63,735 nt of DNA, taken from contig CAYUVH010000008.1 in NCBI GenBank assembly GCA_964448135.1, positions 1 through 63,735 of the forward strand. Direction: 5' to 3'. The position numbers were made by a program, and so were the translations under genes. Source of the stretch: CAYUVH01 sp964448135. GTDB lineage: Bacteria; Verrucomicrobiota; Verrucomicrobiia; Limisphaerales; UBA8199. Under the pieces are notes generated by a model that saw only the letters and a program-made list of their open reading frames with translations, was not told where the DNA came from and ran no database searches. This document shows, piece after piece, positions 7,640 through 16,847 of this stretch (position 1 is its first letter; each line of letters begins with the position of its first letter).

Positions 7640-8743
7640 TTAGCGCCGTTCCGGGGGCAGCTCGATTCGCTTGCCCGTGGCCGCCGATTCCTTCGCTGCA
7701 TCCAAAATCTCCGTCACGGTCATATTGACCTCCAGCGACGAAAGTCCCGACGGCTTGATGTCCCCGCGCACCACGGCGGCGAGGTACGAAATGGGAGCGG
7801 ACTCCGGACCCGTCAGCGGCGGAATCGTCGTCTCGGTCACCGGCTGTTCATTCTGCGACAATTGCAGAATATTGTTTTTCGGCACCAGGATGTAACCCGT
7901 CCGGCCATAGACCTCCAGGTCCTTCCGATTGTAAGGCCAGTTCCACGAAGCTTGAATAATTCCCTGCGCACCCGGATAAGTCACCACGATGGTCGCCTCG
8001 TCATCCACCTTGGGATAAATGTCCGGCTTGAACTGCTGCGTCACCGCGAACACCGAAGTCGGGCGCTGGCCATCCATCAACCACGTGATCAAGTCCGCGC
8101 CGTAGCAGCCGAAGTCCATGATGGCCCCGCCGCCATCCAGCACGGGATCGGTCAGCCACCGCAAGAATTCCGGCGGACAACCTATCTCCTTCGGCCCGCG
8201 ATGCCCGTCATGCACGACGAACTTGCGCATTTGCCCGATCGCGTTATCGGAATGAATCATCTTATACGCCGCCTGGTTCGCGGAATACCAGGTGGTTTCG
8301 TAATTCACCAGCAATTGCACATTCCCCTTTTTCGCCGACGCCTCCATCGCGCGCGCGTGTTCCATGTTCACCGCCAGCGGCTTTTCCATCATGACATGGA
8401 TGCCCCGCGGCGCGCAGGTTTCCACCACACGGCGATGATCGAACGTGCTGGTAAAAGTCGCCACCGCCTGCACATTCGTCTTCGCCAGCAAATCCTCGAT
8501 GCTCGCGAAGAACAGATTCGTGTTCAGCTTGTAGGTTCGCGCCGCCTGAAGCACAAGGTTGCGGTCCGGCTCGACGATCCCGGCCACTTGCACTTCATCG
8601 CTGGTAATCGCCCGCGGGAGAAAACCCCGCACATGACTGTGCACGAGCCCGATGATGGCGATGCGCACCGGCGGTTTTGCTTCCGCCCCTGGGACCGCCA
8701 GTCCGGGCAGCAGGCAACCGAGGCAAACAAGGAGGGTTCTCAT
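7640..8743 (-). CDS. Exported Gfo/Idh/MocA family oxidoreductase
   Basis: 367-aa protein from ATG 8743 with an N-terminal signal sequence (LLVCLGCLLPGLAVPGAEA). The mature N-terminus VRIAIIGLVHSHVRGFLPRA is the Rossmann dinucleotide site, in the G.vHsH variant seen in many planctomycete and verrucomicrobial members. GIHVMMEKPLAVNMEHARAM contains the family EKP motif. The C-terminal alpha/beta domain includes GGGAIMDFGCYGADLITWLM. Such proteins act on sugars or cyclitols with NAD(P). Export by a signal peptide is common in this phylum. Gene ends 14 bp from the convergent calpain-like gene. Confidence 0.85.
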   Translation of the reverse strand: MRTLLVCLGCLLPGLAVPGAEAKPPVRIAIIGLVHSHVRGFLPRAITSDEVQVAGIVEPDRNLVLQAARTYKLNTNLFFASIEDLLAKTNVQAVATFTSTFDHRRVVETCAPRGIHVMMEKPLAVNMEHARAMEASAKKGNVQLLVNYETTWYSANQAAYKMIHSDNAIGQMRKFVVHDGHRGPKEIGCPPEFLRWLTDPVLDGGGAIMDFGCYGADLITWLMDGQRPTSVFAVTQQFKPDIYPKVDDEATIVVTYPGAQGIIQASWNWPYNRKDLEVYGRTGYILVPKNNILQLSQNEQPVTETTIPPLTGPESAPISYLAAVVRGDIKPSGLSSLEVNMTVTEILDAAKESAATGKRIELPPERR

Positions 8744-8881
8744 GGTTCGCCGCAATTCTGAACACAGGGGGCAGGCGGTGGCAAGCGGCGTATATCGCCC
8801 GCGGCCGCGCGCCGGCGTTACCCACGTCTTTTCCGCCATCAACAAGTTGCAGCATGCAACTTTTGCGCTACATTACGGCGC

Positions 8882-9433
8882 TTGAGCAAAACCAGTCCAG
8901 CCAGTCCGGGAAAGGCCGCGTGCGAGAAGCTCTGCCTCGCCTGCGGACTCTGCTGCGACGGCACGATCTTCGCCGACGTGAAACTGCAGGCCCGCGACAG
9001 CGCCACCCGCCTGCGGTGGCTGGGTGTCCCGGTGCTCGCCGCCAGCACCAAAGGCTGTGGCCCCGGCTTCACCCAGCCGTGCCCCGCCCTGAACGGAGGC
9101 GGCTGCAAAATCTATGCTGAACGTCCGCAGTATTGCCGCCAGTTCGATTGCCTGCTGTTGAAGGACGTAAAAGCCGGAGAGACCACTCCGGCCCGCGCAC
9201 TGAAACTGATCCAAAAAGCCCGCGGCCAGGCCGATGAAGCCAGGCACCTGATGCAGGGATTGGGCGACCAGCAGGATTGCCTCCCATTGGGATTGCGCTT
9301 CCGTCGGCTGAGCCAGGAACTCGAAAAGCATCCGCCGGATTCCAAAAACGCCGCGACCTACGGCCAGCTCACCCTGGTTATGCACGATCTCACCCTGCAA
9401 CTCAGCGAGCACTTCTATACCGAGTCTGCCTGA
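8882..9433 (+). CDS. YkgJ-type cysteine cluster protein
   Basis: 183-aa cytoplasmic protein. CLACGLCC near residue 18 is the CxxCxxCC signature of the YkgJ/zinc-or-iron-chelating family (PF03692). Two further cysteine groups, CGPGF..PC...NGGGCKIY and RPQYCRQFDC, complete the metal site. The usual 'C..Y..RP..CR.F.C' block is intact. The biochemical role of the family is unresolved. Start is a TTG at 8882; no ATG lies in frame upstream near a ribosome site, so this start is uncertain. Confidence 0.8.
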   Translation: MSKTSPASPGKAACEKLCLACGLCCDGTIFADVKLQARDSATRLRWLGVPVLAASTKGCGPGFTQPCPALNGGGCKIYAERPQYCRQFDCLLLKDVKAGETTPARALKLIQKARGQADEARHLMQGLGDQQDCLPLGLRFRRLSQELEKHPPDSKNAATYGQLTLVMHDLTLQLSEHFYTESA

Positions 9434-9486
9434 AGCCCTCTTTCTGGGCGATTGCGCGGAGCCCAAAACCGGCTTAGAGTAGCGCC

Positions 9487-10203
9487 ATGAGCTATTCGCT
9501 GCGTGCGCGCTCGTTGGGATTTGGAGGTCTGCTGCTTCTCGGCTGCGGGATTTTCAATTCGTTTGCTGACTCCGTCGAAATGCGGAACGGCGACCGCTAC
9601 TCCGGCACCGTGGTGTCCATGACCACGAATCAGGTGACTCTCCAAAGCGAGACCCTTGGCACCGTGAAACTGCCCCGCAGCCAGGTGGCTGGCGTTTCCA
9701 TCGGCACGACTCCGGAGCCGAAGGTTGCTTCGCTTGCTCCGCCGCAGAAAGCCGCATTTCGCTCCGCCGCCGCGGCGCCCTCGCCGGCGGCCACGAATGC
9801 GCTGAACGTTGAATTGCCCGCCATGTTCAGGCAGATGGCCGGCAACAGCAACGTGATGAACCAGGTGAAGAAGCAATTCCTCGGCGATGCCGGGCCGGAA
9901 GCCAATGCCAAGTTCGACGAACTCATGAACGGCATGATGAACGGCTCCCTCAGCGTGGACGACATCCGTGCCCAGGCGCAGGCGACCGTGAAACAGTTGC
10001 GCTCGATGAACACCGAAGAATCGCAGGAACTCGGCGGCATGATGGAAACCTACCTCGGAATCCTCGAAAAGTTTTTGAACGAAACTCCTCCCTCAGGCCA
10101 ACAACCGGCCGCCCCGTCTGCCAACTCCGCGAGATCTTCCAAATCGCCAAAACCTCCACAACCCGCCCCGCCAGCCAACACCCAGTTGGAAGATCAACCG
10201 TAG
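9487..10203 (+). CDS. Exported hypothetical protein with DUF481-like N-terminus
   Basis: 238-aa protein. A signal peptide (residues 1-28) contains LLLLGC, so it could be a lipoprotein with Cys20. Residues 29-75 (DSVEMRNGDRYSGTVVSM...GTVKLPRSQVAGV) form the repeated 'nGd.ysG.v....v.l.t..G.v.l....V' strand pattern found in front of many verrucomicrobial envelope proteins. The middle is helical and methionine-rich, and the last 40 residues are Pro/Ala/Ser-rich and disordered. Function is unknown. Confidence 0.75.
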   Translation: MSYSLRARSLGFGGLLLLGCGIFNSFADSVEMRNGDRYSGTVVSMTTNQVTLQSETLGTVKLPRSQVAGVSIGTTPEPKVASLAPPQKAAFRSAAAAPSPAATNALNVELPAMFRQMAGNSNVMNQVKKQFLGDAGPEANAKFDELMNGMMNGSLSVDDIRAQAQATVKQLRSMNTEESQELGGMMETYLGILEKFLNETPPSGQQPAAPSANSARSSKSPKPPQPAPPANTQLEDQP

Positions 10204-10445
10204 CCGGCTGCGACTTGCAGATTGCAAGGGTCCCGCTACGGGTTTCATTGCAAAGAGCAGGCGATTCCTTCCGCACAAACGTTTGACCAGCGCCTTTTGA
10301 GCACTGGCACGGCTGCTGCACATAACCGGTTGTGATGCGCTGATACATCACGCGCATCCGAAAGTGTTATGAAACAGCGCAATGCCAGAGAAGCGCAACG
10401 GGAGCGGGCGAAACCTGAATTGCGCAGAGCCTTTGGGCAGGAGTT

Positions 10446-11117
10446 ATGACCGACCTGCACCATAAAATTCCGGAGCCCGAAGGAATCCTTATCCCCGTGG
10501 AGGGAGTACATCTGCCCGGTGATCTGGTCGTGCCCAACGGCTCGCGCGGCCTGGTCATCTTCGCCCACGGCAGTGGCAGCAGCCGGCGGAGCCATCGGAA
10601 CCAAGTGGTGGCCCGCGCGCTGCAAGTCAATGGATTGGCCACGCTGCTGTTCGATCTGTTGACCGAGGCGGAGGACCACCTTGGACCCTCCGCCCACAAT
10701 CCGCGTTTTGACATTCCATTGCTGGCCGCGCGTTTGGCCGCAACCGCCGCGTGGGCACACGCGCAACCTGCGCTGGGCTCGCTGCCGATTGGTCTATTTG
10801 GATCGAGCACGGGCGCGGCGGCGGCTCTGCTGGCCGCAACCCGCTTGAACGGCATGGTGTGGGCGATCGTTTCCCGGAGCGGCCGTCCGGATTTGGCCGG
10901 GGATGCGCTGGCGGAAGTGAAAGCGCCAACGTTGCTTATCGCCGGTGGCGAAGACGATACGGTAATTCAGTTAAACCAGCATGCGCAGGCCCTTATGAAA
11001 TGTCGCAGTAATATGGTCATCATCCCGGGCGCGACTCATTTGTTCGAGGAACTCGGCGCACTGGAACAGGTTATGCAACTTGCCGCCGATTGGTTCGGCT
11101 ACCATCTGACTTCATGA
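10446..11117 (+). CDS. Dienelactone-hydrolase-like alpha/beta hydrolase
   Basis: 223-aa cytoplasmic protein. HGSGSSRRSHRNQVVARAL is the oxyanion-loop block. GLFGSSTGAAAALLAA holds the nucleophile Ser in GSSTG, GGEDDTV the acidic residue, and GATHLFEE the catalytic His. This set matches the short DLH-type hydrolases that are often fused to or found beside phosphoribosyltransferase domains. No such partner is present. The substrate is unknown. It converges on lgt with a 6-bp gap. Confidence 0.85.
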   Translation: MTDLHHKIPEPEGILIPVEGVHLPGDLVVPNGSRGLVIFAHGSGSSRRSHRNQVVARALQVNGLATLLFDLLTEAEDHLGPSAHNPRFDIPLLAARLAATAAWAHAQPALGSLPIGLFGSSTGAAAALLAATRLNGMVWAIVSRSGRPDLAGDALAEVKAPTLLIAGGEDDTVIQLNQHAQALMKCRSNMVIIPGATHLFEELGALEQVMQLAADWFGYHLTS

Positions 11118-11123
11118 ACCTGT

Positions 11124-11930
11124 TCACGGATTTTTCTGCCGGCGCGCCACCAGCCAACCCAGCAGTATGAGCCCAGCGGCGAACGTGGCGACCGCGACAA
11201 ACTGGGAAGTCGAAAACGGCCCCACTGAGCCGCGCTGAGAATCGGCACGAACCGTTTCGACCAGATAACGGAGCACGGCGTAACCGAGCGTGAAGGACAC
11301 AAAGACTTCGCCGGAAAACCGGCGATGGCGCCGCACGAGAAAAGTCAGCCCCAGGAGGAGCAGGCCGATGATTGATTCGTAGGTTTGCGTCGGATGTACG
11401 GCCAACGACACCGGAGCGCCGGACGGCAACAGGCCCGCGGTGAGTTGCTGATTGTAAGCCGGCGACCCCGGAGGAAAACAAATTGCCCACGGACCGTCCC
11501 AGGATTTGCCGAAGTCGCAGCCATACAGCAGACAACCAATGCGCGTCAGTATCAGGCCGGTGCACAAAGACGGAACGGCGCAATCCGCCCAGGCCAGCAG
11601 GCTTATCTTTTTGAGGCGGCAAAAGATCGCGGAGCCGGCAAAGCCACCGAGAAATCCTCCATAAGCCACGAGGCCGCCGTGATGCAATTTGAAGAGCTCT
11701 TCTGGATTCTTGAAGTCACCAAGATTAGTGGCGATGTACAGCAGGCGGGCGCCGAGGAGGGCACCGACGATGGTCAGGATCGCGCACCGGCCCATTTGTT
11801 TGGGATCCATACCGTCGCGTTCACAGAGCGCCAGCGTAAAGTACCAACCGACTACAAACGAAAGGCCGAGCATGACGCCGTAGCTGTACACCGGCACATG
11901 AAACGGCAGATGGAAGAGGATGGGCCTCAT
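11124..11930 (-). CDS. lgt: Prolipoprotein diacylglyceryl transferase
   Basis: 268-aa polytopic inner-membrane enzyme that transfers diacylglycerol from phosphatidylglycerol to the lipobox cysteine of prolipoproteins. YGVMLGLSFVVGWY is the N-terminal helix; HHGGLVAYGGFLGG holds the essential His and Gly block; LTRIGCLLYGCDFGKS is the Lgt signature (G-R-I-G-C-F-..-G-C-..-G); and HPTQTYES and LRYLVETVR are the conserved C-terminal motifs. The signature has Thr in place of the usual Gly/Asn before Arg. It lies next to a large lipoprotein gene (11990-15199), on the same strand and downstream of it. Confidence 0.95.
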   Translation of the reverse strand: MRPILFHLPFHVPVYSYGVMLGLSFVVGWYFTLALCERDGMDPKQMGRCAILTIVGALLGARLLYIATNLGDFKNPEELFKLHHGGLVAYGGFLGGFAGSAIFCRLKKISLLAWADCAVPSLCTGLILTRIGCLLYGCDFGKSWDGPWAICFPPGSPAYNQQLTAGLLPSGAPVSLAVHPTQTYESIIGLLLLGLTFLVRRHRRFSGEVFVSFTLGYAVLRYLVETVRADSQRGSVGPFSTSQFVAVATFAAGLILLGWLVARRQKNP

Positions 11931-11989
11931 CGGGAGAGCAAGCCGTTCACGCGAGCCTCTTCAATCGAAAGGCCGCATCCATCGCCTGA

Positions 11990-14900
11990 TTACGGTTGGC
12001 GCAGCCGGAAATACCGGATTCCGCCACCCGGGACAAAGATGTAGGAGTTGGTCGAGGGCGCGGGATTCACCGCCGTCCAATTCAAGGGCCCGAGGCCGGG
12101 GTTGTCCTCGAGCACATACCCGGCAAAACCCGGCGACCAGTCCAATCGCAATTGCGGCGGCACCGGGGTGATGCTCATCACGGGAGCGGGCAACTGCGTC
12201 ACGTTGAAAGCATAGGCGGCGCCGACCAGCCCATTCGAACTGGAGTGAATGATGGCGGAAACTCCGATCCAGTCGCTCGAAGCCGCGACGCCCAGACCGA
12301 ACAAGTCACCGGCCTGGGGATCTTCGGGCACCAGACGCGCGCTTTGGTACCAGGCGCCGCCGCGATAATCGAAGACGTAGCCAGCCCCACCGATGGTCGC
12401 GGGCGAGTTCGTCTCGATGGCGCGCGGCGCTCCGACGGTGATACGCGACCCATCCAGGCTGATGCTCGTGCCGAACATTTCCAACAGCACCGGGCTGGCA
12501 GGCGCCAGTGTGACTGAATCAATGTTGGTCATGAAAACGTGCACACCACGGCGGTAGGCGAACGGGTCGGCCGGATCCATGGGATTCAATCCCGGAGCGC
12601 CGACGGCGAAAAAGCCGTCGCCGACCGCCACGCTGGCGCCGAAAAGATCGGCGCCGTAGGGGGACAGATTTGTCAAAGCCGTGCCCGCCGTCCAAATAGT
12701 ACCTGTATAACGGAACCAGTAGGCTGCCCCCGGCTTGTAGGTTTGCTTGAAGCCGTCACTACGCGGAGCGCCTACCAGGGCATTCGTGCCGCGGATCGCG
12801 ACTGCGCCGCCGAAATAATCCTGAGCGGCCGCACCCGGAGGAGCCAGGATCGCTTTTTGGGGCCAGGACGAATTGGTGCGTTGATAGATATAACCGCGAC
12901 CGGCGTGATCGCCGCCGTTGGTGGCGCCCGTGGCACCCGCGATAATGGAGTCCACATAAATGGCCACGGCTGCGCCGAACTCGTCCCCTGGCCGCGAGGC
13001 ACTATTGGTAAGCCGCGCTTCCTGCGTCCAGTTGGTGCCGGCCAGTCGAAAGACATAGGCCGCTCCGGCGCGATTGGTGGCGTTGATGGCGCCGGGAGCG
13101 CCGACGACCGCTGTGTCCTGATTCATCGCCACCGCAAAACCGAACAACGCAGTGTTGTCCGTCATGGGCGGACTCAGCGTGCTCTCCAGGTTCCAATTTG
13201 TCGTGTCGCGCCGGAACACGTGGACCATCCCCTGATAATTCGTATCAGAGCTGTAAGGAACTCCCAGCAACATGATGTCGCCGTTCAAAGCCAGCCCACG
13301 CGCGACATTCTGCCCGATGAAATTGGTGGGGACAGTCAAGGAGGCCATAGGATGATAGGTGCCTCCTGTCACGACATCCGGCAAGGGACTGGCGGGTCCG
13401 GGCGGTTCCGATGGCGAATCTGGTGGTCCGACGGTGGCCACCGGCGGTTCATTGGCGGCGGGCCAGAGCGTATCCGGAGAGATGGCGAAGATATCGCCCG
13501 TGAATTGGACGGATCCGAAGACCATCACGGAACCATCCTGCGTGGGAATCAGGGCGGCGCAGGCATCCGCGGCGGTGTCCGGCACGAAGCTGGAAAAATT
13601 GAGGGTGTCATGCACCGGGAAAGAGCCGGCCGACATGGGAAAAACCGATATGGCCGCGGAGCCGTTCAGCGGAGTTGTGTTCATGTCTTGCAGGGAGCCG
13701 GCGGCGTCCGAAACGATGACATAAACGCGGTTGTCGGGCCCGACCGCCGAATTGACAACCGTTTGATCTTGGCCGGGGGGGAGCGTGGCGATGAGCGTAG
13801 AGCTTCCCGGGGTGACGCCGACTGGCAAGGCAACCTTGAAGAGCCGGCATGGATTGTTGGACGTCCCCACGGAACTGCGCGGACCATTCCAAACATAGAG
13901 CTCCCCGTTGACCAAGAGCGGAGAGCATCGAGAGTCGTTGGGAGGATTCGCGGAGCTGGTGGTGACAGGGACGAGGCCTGAGGTGCCGGTATCGGCATCA
14001 ATAAACAGGATGGAGTGAAGGCCCGTAGCCAGATTGAGAACGCTGACGCAGACGGTCAACTTGCCGTTCACGACCAGAGTCACGGGACTATACATGGGAT
14101 ACTGGGAGGCAGTGAACGAGTACATCAGTTTGTAAGCGGACCCATTCCAGAAGATGCTGGCGATGCCGCCGGCGTTGTTTGCGCCACCGCCTTTGGCGAC
14201 TACCCAGGCGCGGCCGAAGCCGTCAGCCGCCAGGCCAATGGGCAGCTTGAGATCCGGCACGATGTGGTTATTGATGTCGAGCGTGGTGCCGGCAAATGCG
14301 CGTACGGTATGCAAATTGGAGCCGAGGTCCCCGAAGCTCACGATGGAGCCGGCGTTGGTAATACCGCCATTCTCATTGCAGATGAAGAAGATGTTGGTGT
14401 TTGCTCCCGGCACCTTCATCTGGACGATTGGACCATAATACATGCCGCCATTCAGCGCATCGGAGACGGAGAAGGTATTGCCGGAGAATCCATCGGGACT
14501 GAACCATGAAAGCGCGCATTCGGGATGCCCGGTGTCGGTCGGCCCCGTGCCGGGGAAGACTGCCGACTTGCAATAAATATTTCCGTCACAGCCCTGGACG
14601 GCTTCGACCGGGGTCGCATTCAGCGGGATGGAAGATAGGCCCGCCTGGCCGCAAGTACCGATGGGGTAGTAACCTGGAGGCAACGATGAGACTGCCGGCG
14701 GAGCGCATGAGTTTGGCCCCAGACCGACGGTCACGGTGAAGGAGCAGGTCGTCACGGCGGTGAAAGCAACTTGATTCGTGGTATAACCGTCCAAGGTGGC
14801 GGTAATGGTCACGACGGTGGGCCCCAAATTGAAGATCGTGCCGGAGGGTTTGCTGACGTTGATCGTAAGGGTCAACGGGTATAGTGAGTTACCGGTGATG

Positions 14901-15199
14901 ACTTTGGTTGTGTCATAAACGGCGCTGTAGCCGGAAAAGGTCACCGCCACGCCCGTCGGGCTCGTGGCCACAGCCTGGATGTCAGCCGGGCAACCCTGGA
15001 TCGTCAAGCCGACGTCGGCCGGGGAAATATTATTGTTAGGAGGAGTGGAGGTCCCCCCCCCGCAGCCGATCGCTGCCAGGCCGCATCCGAGAATTACCAG
15101 CAGAACGACGCCCAACTCATTCCGCAGCCATCTGCCCAAACGGGATGAAGAGAGGTTGGATAGAAAACGTCGCCCCGTGTGTTGGGGGAAGATAATCAT
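11990..15199 (-). CDS. Large FG-GAP/beta-propeller lipoprotein
   Basis: 1069-aa protein. The N-terminus has a basic region, a hydrophobic stretch and lipobox AAIGC (Cys46). Residues ~60-150 resemble a carboxypeptidase-regulatory/Ig-like domain with 'VAVTFSGYSA'. The following section has periodic GLAADGFGRAWVVAKGG-type NHL-like strands. Residues ~640-1000 carry at least six FG-GAP-like repeats (DTAVVGAPGAI..RAGAAYVFRL; NALVGAPRSD..PGAAYWFRY; DRDG-type loops absent). The protein ends in NWTAVNPAPSTNSYIF..GGGIRYFRLRQ, a C-terminal block common to secreted verrucomicrobial proteins. A surface or outer-membrane-anchored adhesin-like role is inferred. Confidence 0.8.
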   Translation of the reverse strand: MIIFPQHTGRRFLSNLSSSRLGRWLRNELGVVLLVILGCGLAAIGCGGGTSTPPNNNISPADVGLTIQGCPADIQAVATSPTGVAVTFSGYSAVYDTTKVITGNSLYPLTLTINVSKPSGTIFNLGPTVVTITATLDGYTTNQVAFTAVTTCSFTVTVGLGPNSCAPPAVSSLPPGYYPIGTCGQAGLSSIPLNATPVEAVQGCDGNIYCKSAVFPGTGPTDTGHPECALSWFSPDGFSGNTFSVSDALNGGMYYGPIVQMKVPGANTNIFFICNENGGITNAGSIVSFGDLGSNLHTVRAFAGTTLDINNHIVPDLKLPIGLAADGFGRAWVVAKGGGANNAGGIASIFWNGSAYKLMYSFTASQYPMYSPVTLVVNGKLTVCVSVLNLATGLHSILFIDADTGTSGLVPVTTSSANPPNDSRCSPLLVNGELYVWNGPRSSVGTSNNPCRLFKVALPVGVTPGSSTLIATLPPGQDQTVVNSAVGPDNRVYVIVSDAAGSLQDMNTTPLNGSAAISVFPMSAGSFPVHDTLNFSSFVPDTAADACAALIPTQDGSVMVFGSVQFTGDIFAISPDTLWPAANEPPVATVGPPDSPSEPPGPASPLPDVVTGGTYHPMASLTVPTNFIGQNVARGLALNGDIMLLGVPYSSDTNYQGMVHVFRRDTTNWNLESTLSPPMTDNTALFGFAVAMNQDTAVVGAPGAINATNRAGAAYVFRLAGTNWTQEARLTNSASRPGDEFGAAVAIYVDSIIAGATGATNGGDHAGRGYIYQRTNSSWPQKAILAPPGAAAQDYFGGAVAIRGTNALVGAPRSDGFKQTYKPGAAYWFRYTGTIWTAGTALTNLSPYGADLFGASVAVGDGFFAVGAPGLNPMDPADPFAYRRGVHVFMTNIDSVTLAPASPVLLEMFGTSISLDGSRITVGAPRAIETNSPATIGGAGYVFDYRGGAWYQSARLVPEDPQAGDLFGLGVAASSDWIGVSAIIHSSSNGLVGAAYAFNVTQLPAPVMSITPVPPQLRLDWSPGFAGYVLEDNPGLGPLNWTAVNPAPSTNSYIFVPGGGIRYFRLRQP

Positions 15200-15317
15200 G
15201 AGAGTGCGAGGAGCTTATGATAGCCATGAGCGGTGTCAATGAAAATCACTTACGCCGCAATTCACGCTTCTCCGGCGCTCTATCTTTTTTATTCGGCTGA
15301 ACGATTGCGAGCGTGGT

Positions 15318-16712
15318 TTACGGAGAGCTTGTGCGAAAGGTGAAGACGTGGAGTGGGCTGTTGGTGAGGAGGACGGGCTTTGGGCTTTCCTGGACGTAGA
15401 TGGAGAGATGGCCGGGGTTTTGGTAGCGGTCCACGAGCGCATCGCCGATAAATGGGCCGCGCTCGGTGCGGAGAGCTTTCCAATCCGACCAAGCGCCTTC
15501 GGCTCTGGCCGCCGCGATTGACAAGGTCGGAGGTGATGGATCGCGCCGGTTGCCCGTGTAAACCAGCCAGGCTGTATCGGCCGCGTCAAAAACCAATTGC
15601 GGCCGTGCGCCGCCGAAATTCAGGGGCCGGCATTGCCAGACGCCCTGGTCGTCCCGCCAATAGTGAAAATACTGATCCAGCACTCGCGTCGCCGGCCAGG
15701 AGGGGTTGGCTGCGACATTATCGGGCAGTCGCACCGCGATGATGTGAATACGGCCGCGGCTGTCCACCGCCTGCGTCGTGGCGTTCACCAGGCCGCGTCC
15801 TTCGGGAATCTCCACGACCCGCACGCCCGGCGAATCAATCGTCATCGGTTGAGTGCCACGCTGGCCGCACGCGGAGCCAGGAGAATTGAACCACGTGAGG
15901 CCGGTGTCATTACTCCACGCGTAATCCAGATCGTGGTTGGTCATGGGATCGCTGGATTCGCGCCAGCACCACGTGACGTGCAACCTTCCGTGCGCGTCAA
16001 AGGTCAGGCCGTTGAGGTAGGCATTGCGCGTAGTTGAAGCTCCGTACCGCCCCTGCCCGGCGGCGAATGCGCCGAGTTTTGTCCACGTGTGCGTCTTGGG
16101 GTCATAATTGGCGAGGCACTTATCCCCTGCTCCGCTGGCACCGATACGGTAACCGAACAAGAGGCCGCCGCCCGGCGTTCGCACGAAGCGTGGGTAGGTC
16201 ACCCGCTCCAATGGTTTGCCAGTTTCCAGTTCCGAAGTGATGGGGCCGAACAGGTTGGTCGCCCAGGCAAGTTCCGCGGGCCGCGTCGCAATTCCGGGGC
16301 GCGAAACGCGATAATGCAAAGGGCCTCCATGATGGTCGAAAGCCAGGTGGATCGTTCCGTCGGCGGGACAAACTCCAATCACCGCCACGTTGTGCGAGTC
16401 GTTTCCTATCAGGCGATGATCGGCGAAACGAAGAATCTCCCAGGCATCCTTGCCCACAGGCCGGCGAGCCAGGCAAACGTGGCGGCCCGCATCGTAGTAA
16501 ACGGCGTATTGAATGCCCTTGAAGGTCGTGAGGGCGTCCTGCTGGAACGATTGGCCGTTGATGCAAATTCCCCAATTGCCGTTGGTAAAGCAAAGAGCGT
16601 GAGGATCAACGATCGAGTCGGAGAGCATCTCCAAGGTCTGGGAGCGAGCGCACGGACACAAAAGGGCGAGGGAGCAGAGGAAGTGTAACCACGGCTGAAC
16701 ACGAATAAACAC
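15318..16712 (-). CDS. Secreted BNR-4 repeat protein
   Basis: About 464 aa from a GTG at 16712; the open frame extends further upstream into boilerplate intergenic sequence and across the divergent MFS start, so the longer form is unlikely. A hydrophobic leader (LHFLCSLALLCPCARSQ) precedes the mature protein. GIQYAVYYDAGRHVCLARR, HNVAVIGVCPADGTIHLAFDHH, YPRFVRTPGGGLLFGYR and GRLHVTWCWRES are typical strands of the BNR-4 (PF15892) six-bladed propeller, which occurs in polysaccharide-processing gene sets. The substrate is unknown. Divergent from the MFS gene. Confidence 0.75.
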   Translation of the reverse strand: MFIRVQPWLHFLCSLALLCPCARSQTLEMLSDSIVDPHALCFTNGNWGICINGQSFQQDALTTFKGIQYAVYYDAGRHVCLARRPVGKDAWEILRFADHRLIGNDSHNVAVIGVCPADGTIHLAFDHHGGPLHYRVSRPGIATRPAELAWATNLFGPITSELETGKPLERVTYPRFVRTPGGGLLFGYRIGASGAGDKCLANYDPKTHTWTKLGAFAAGQGRYGASTTRNAYLNGLTFDAHGRLHVTWCWRESSDPMTNHDLDYAWSNDTGLTWFNSPGSACGQRGTQPMTIDSPGVRVVEIPEGRGLVNATTQAVDSRGRIHIIAVRLPDNVAANPSWPATRVLDQYFHYWRDDQGVWQCRPLNFGGARPQLVFDAADTAWLVYTGNRRDPSPPTLSIAAARAEGAWSDWKALRTERGPFIGDALVDRYQNPGHLSIYVQESPKPVLLTNSPLHVFTFRTSSP

Positions 16713-16847
16713 GGATGGAGAGAAGGAATCTTTCGCGCGACAGGAAGTCAAGGAAAGTGCGTACCGCTTTTCGTTCGAATGGAAGAGGAGAGCGGACTTG
16801 AGTTCGCCATGGGCCGGTGATATAGCGGTGCACTCGCTAAACCCATC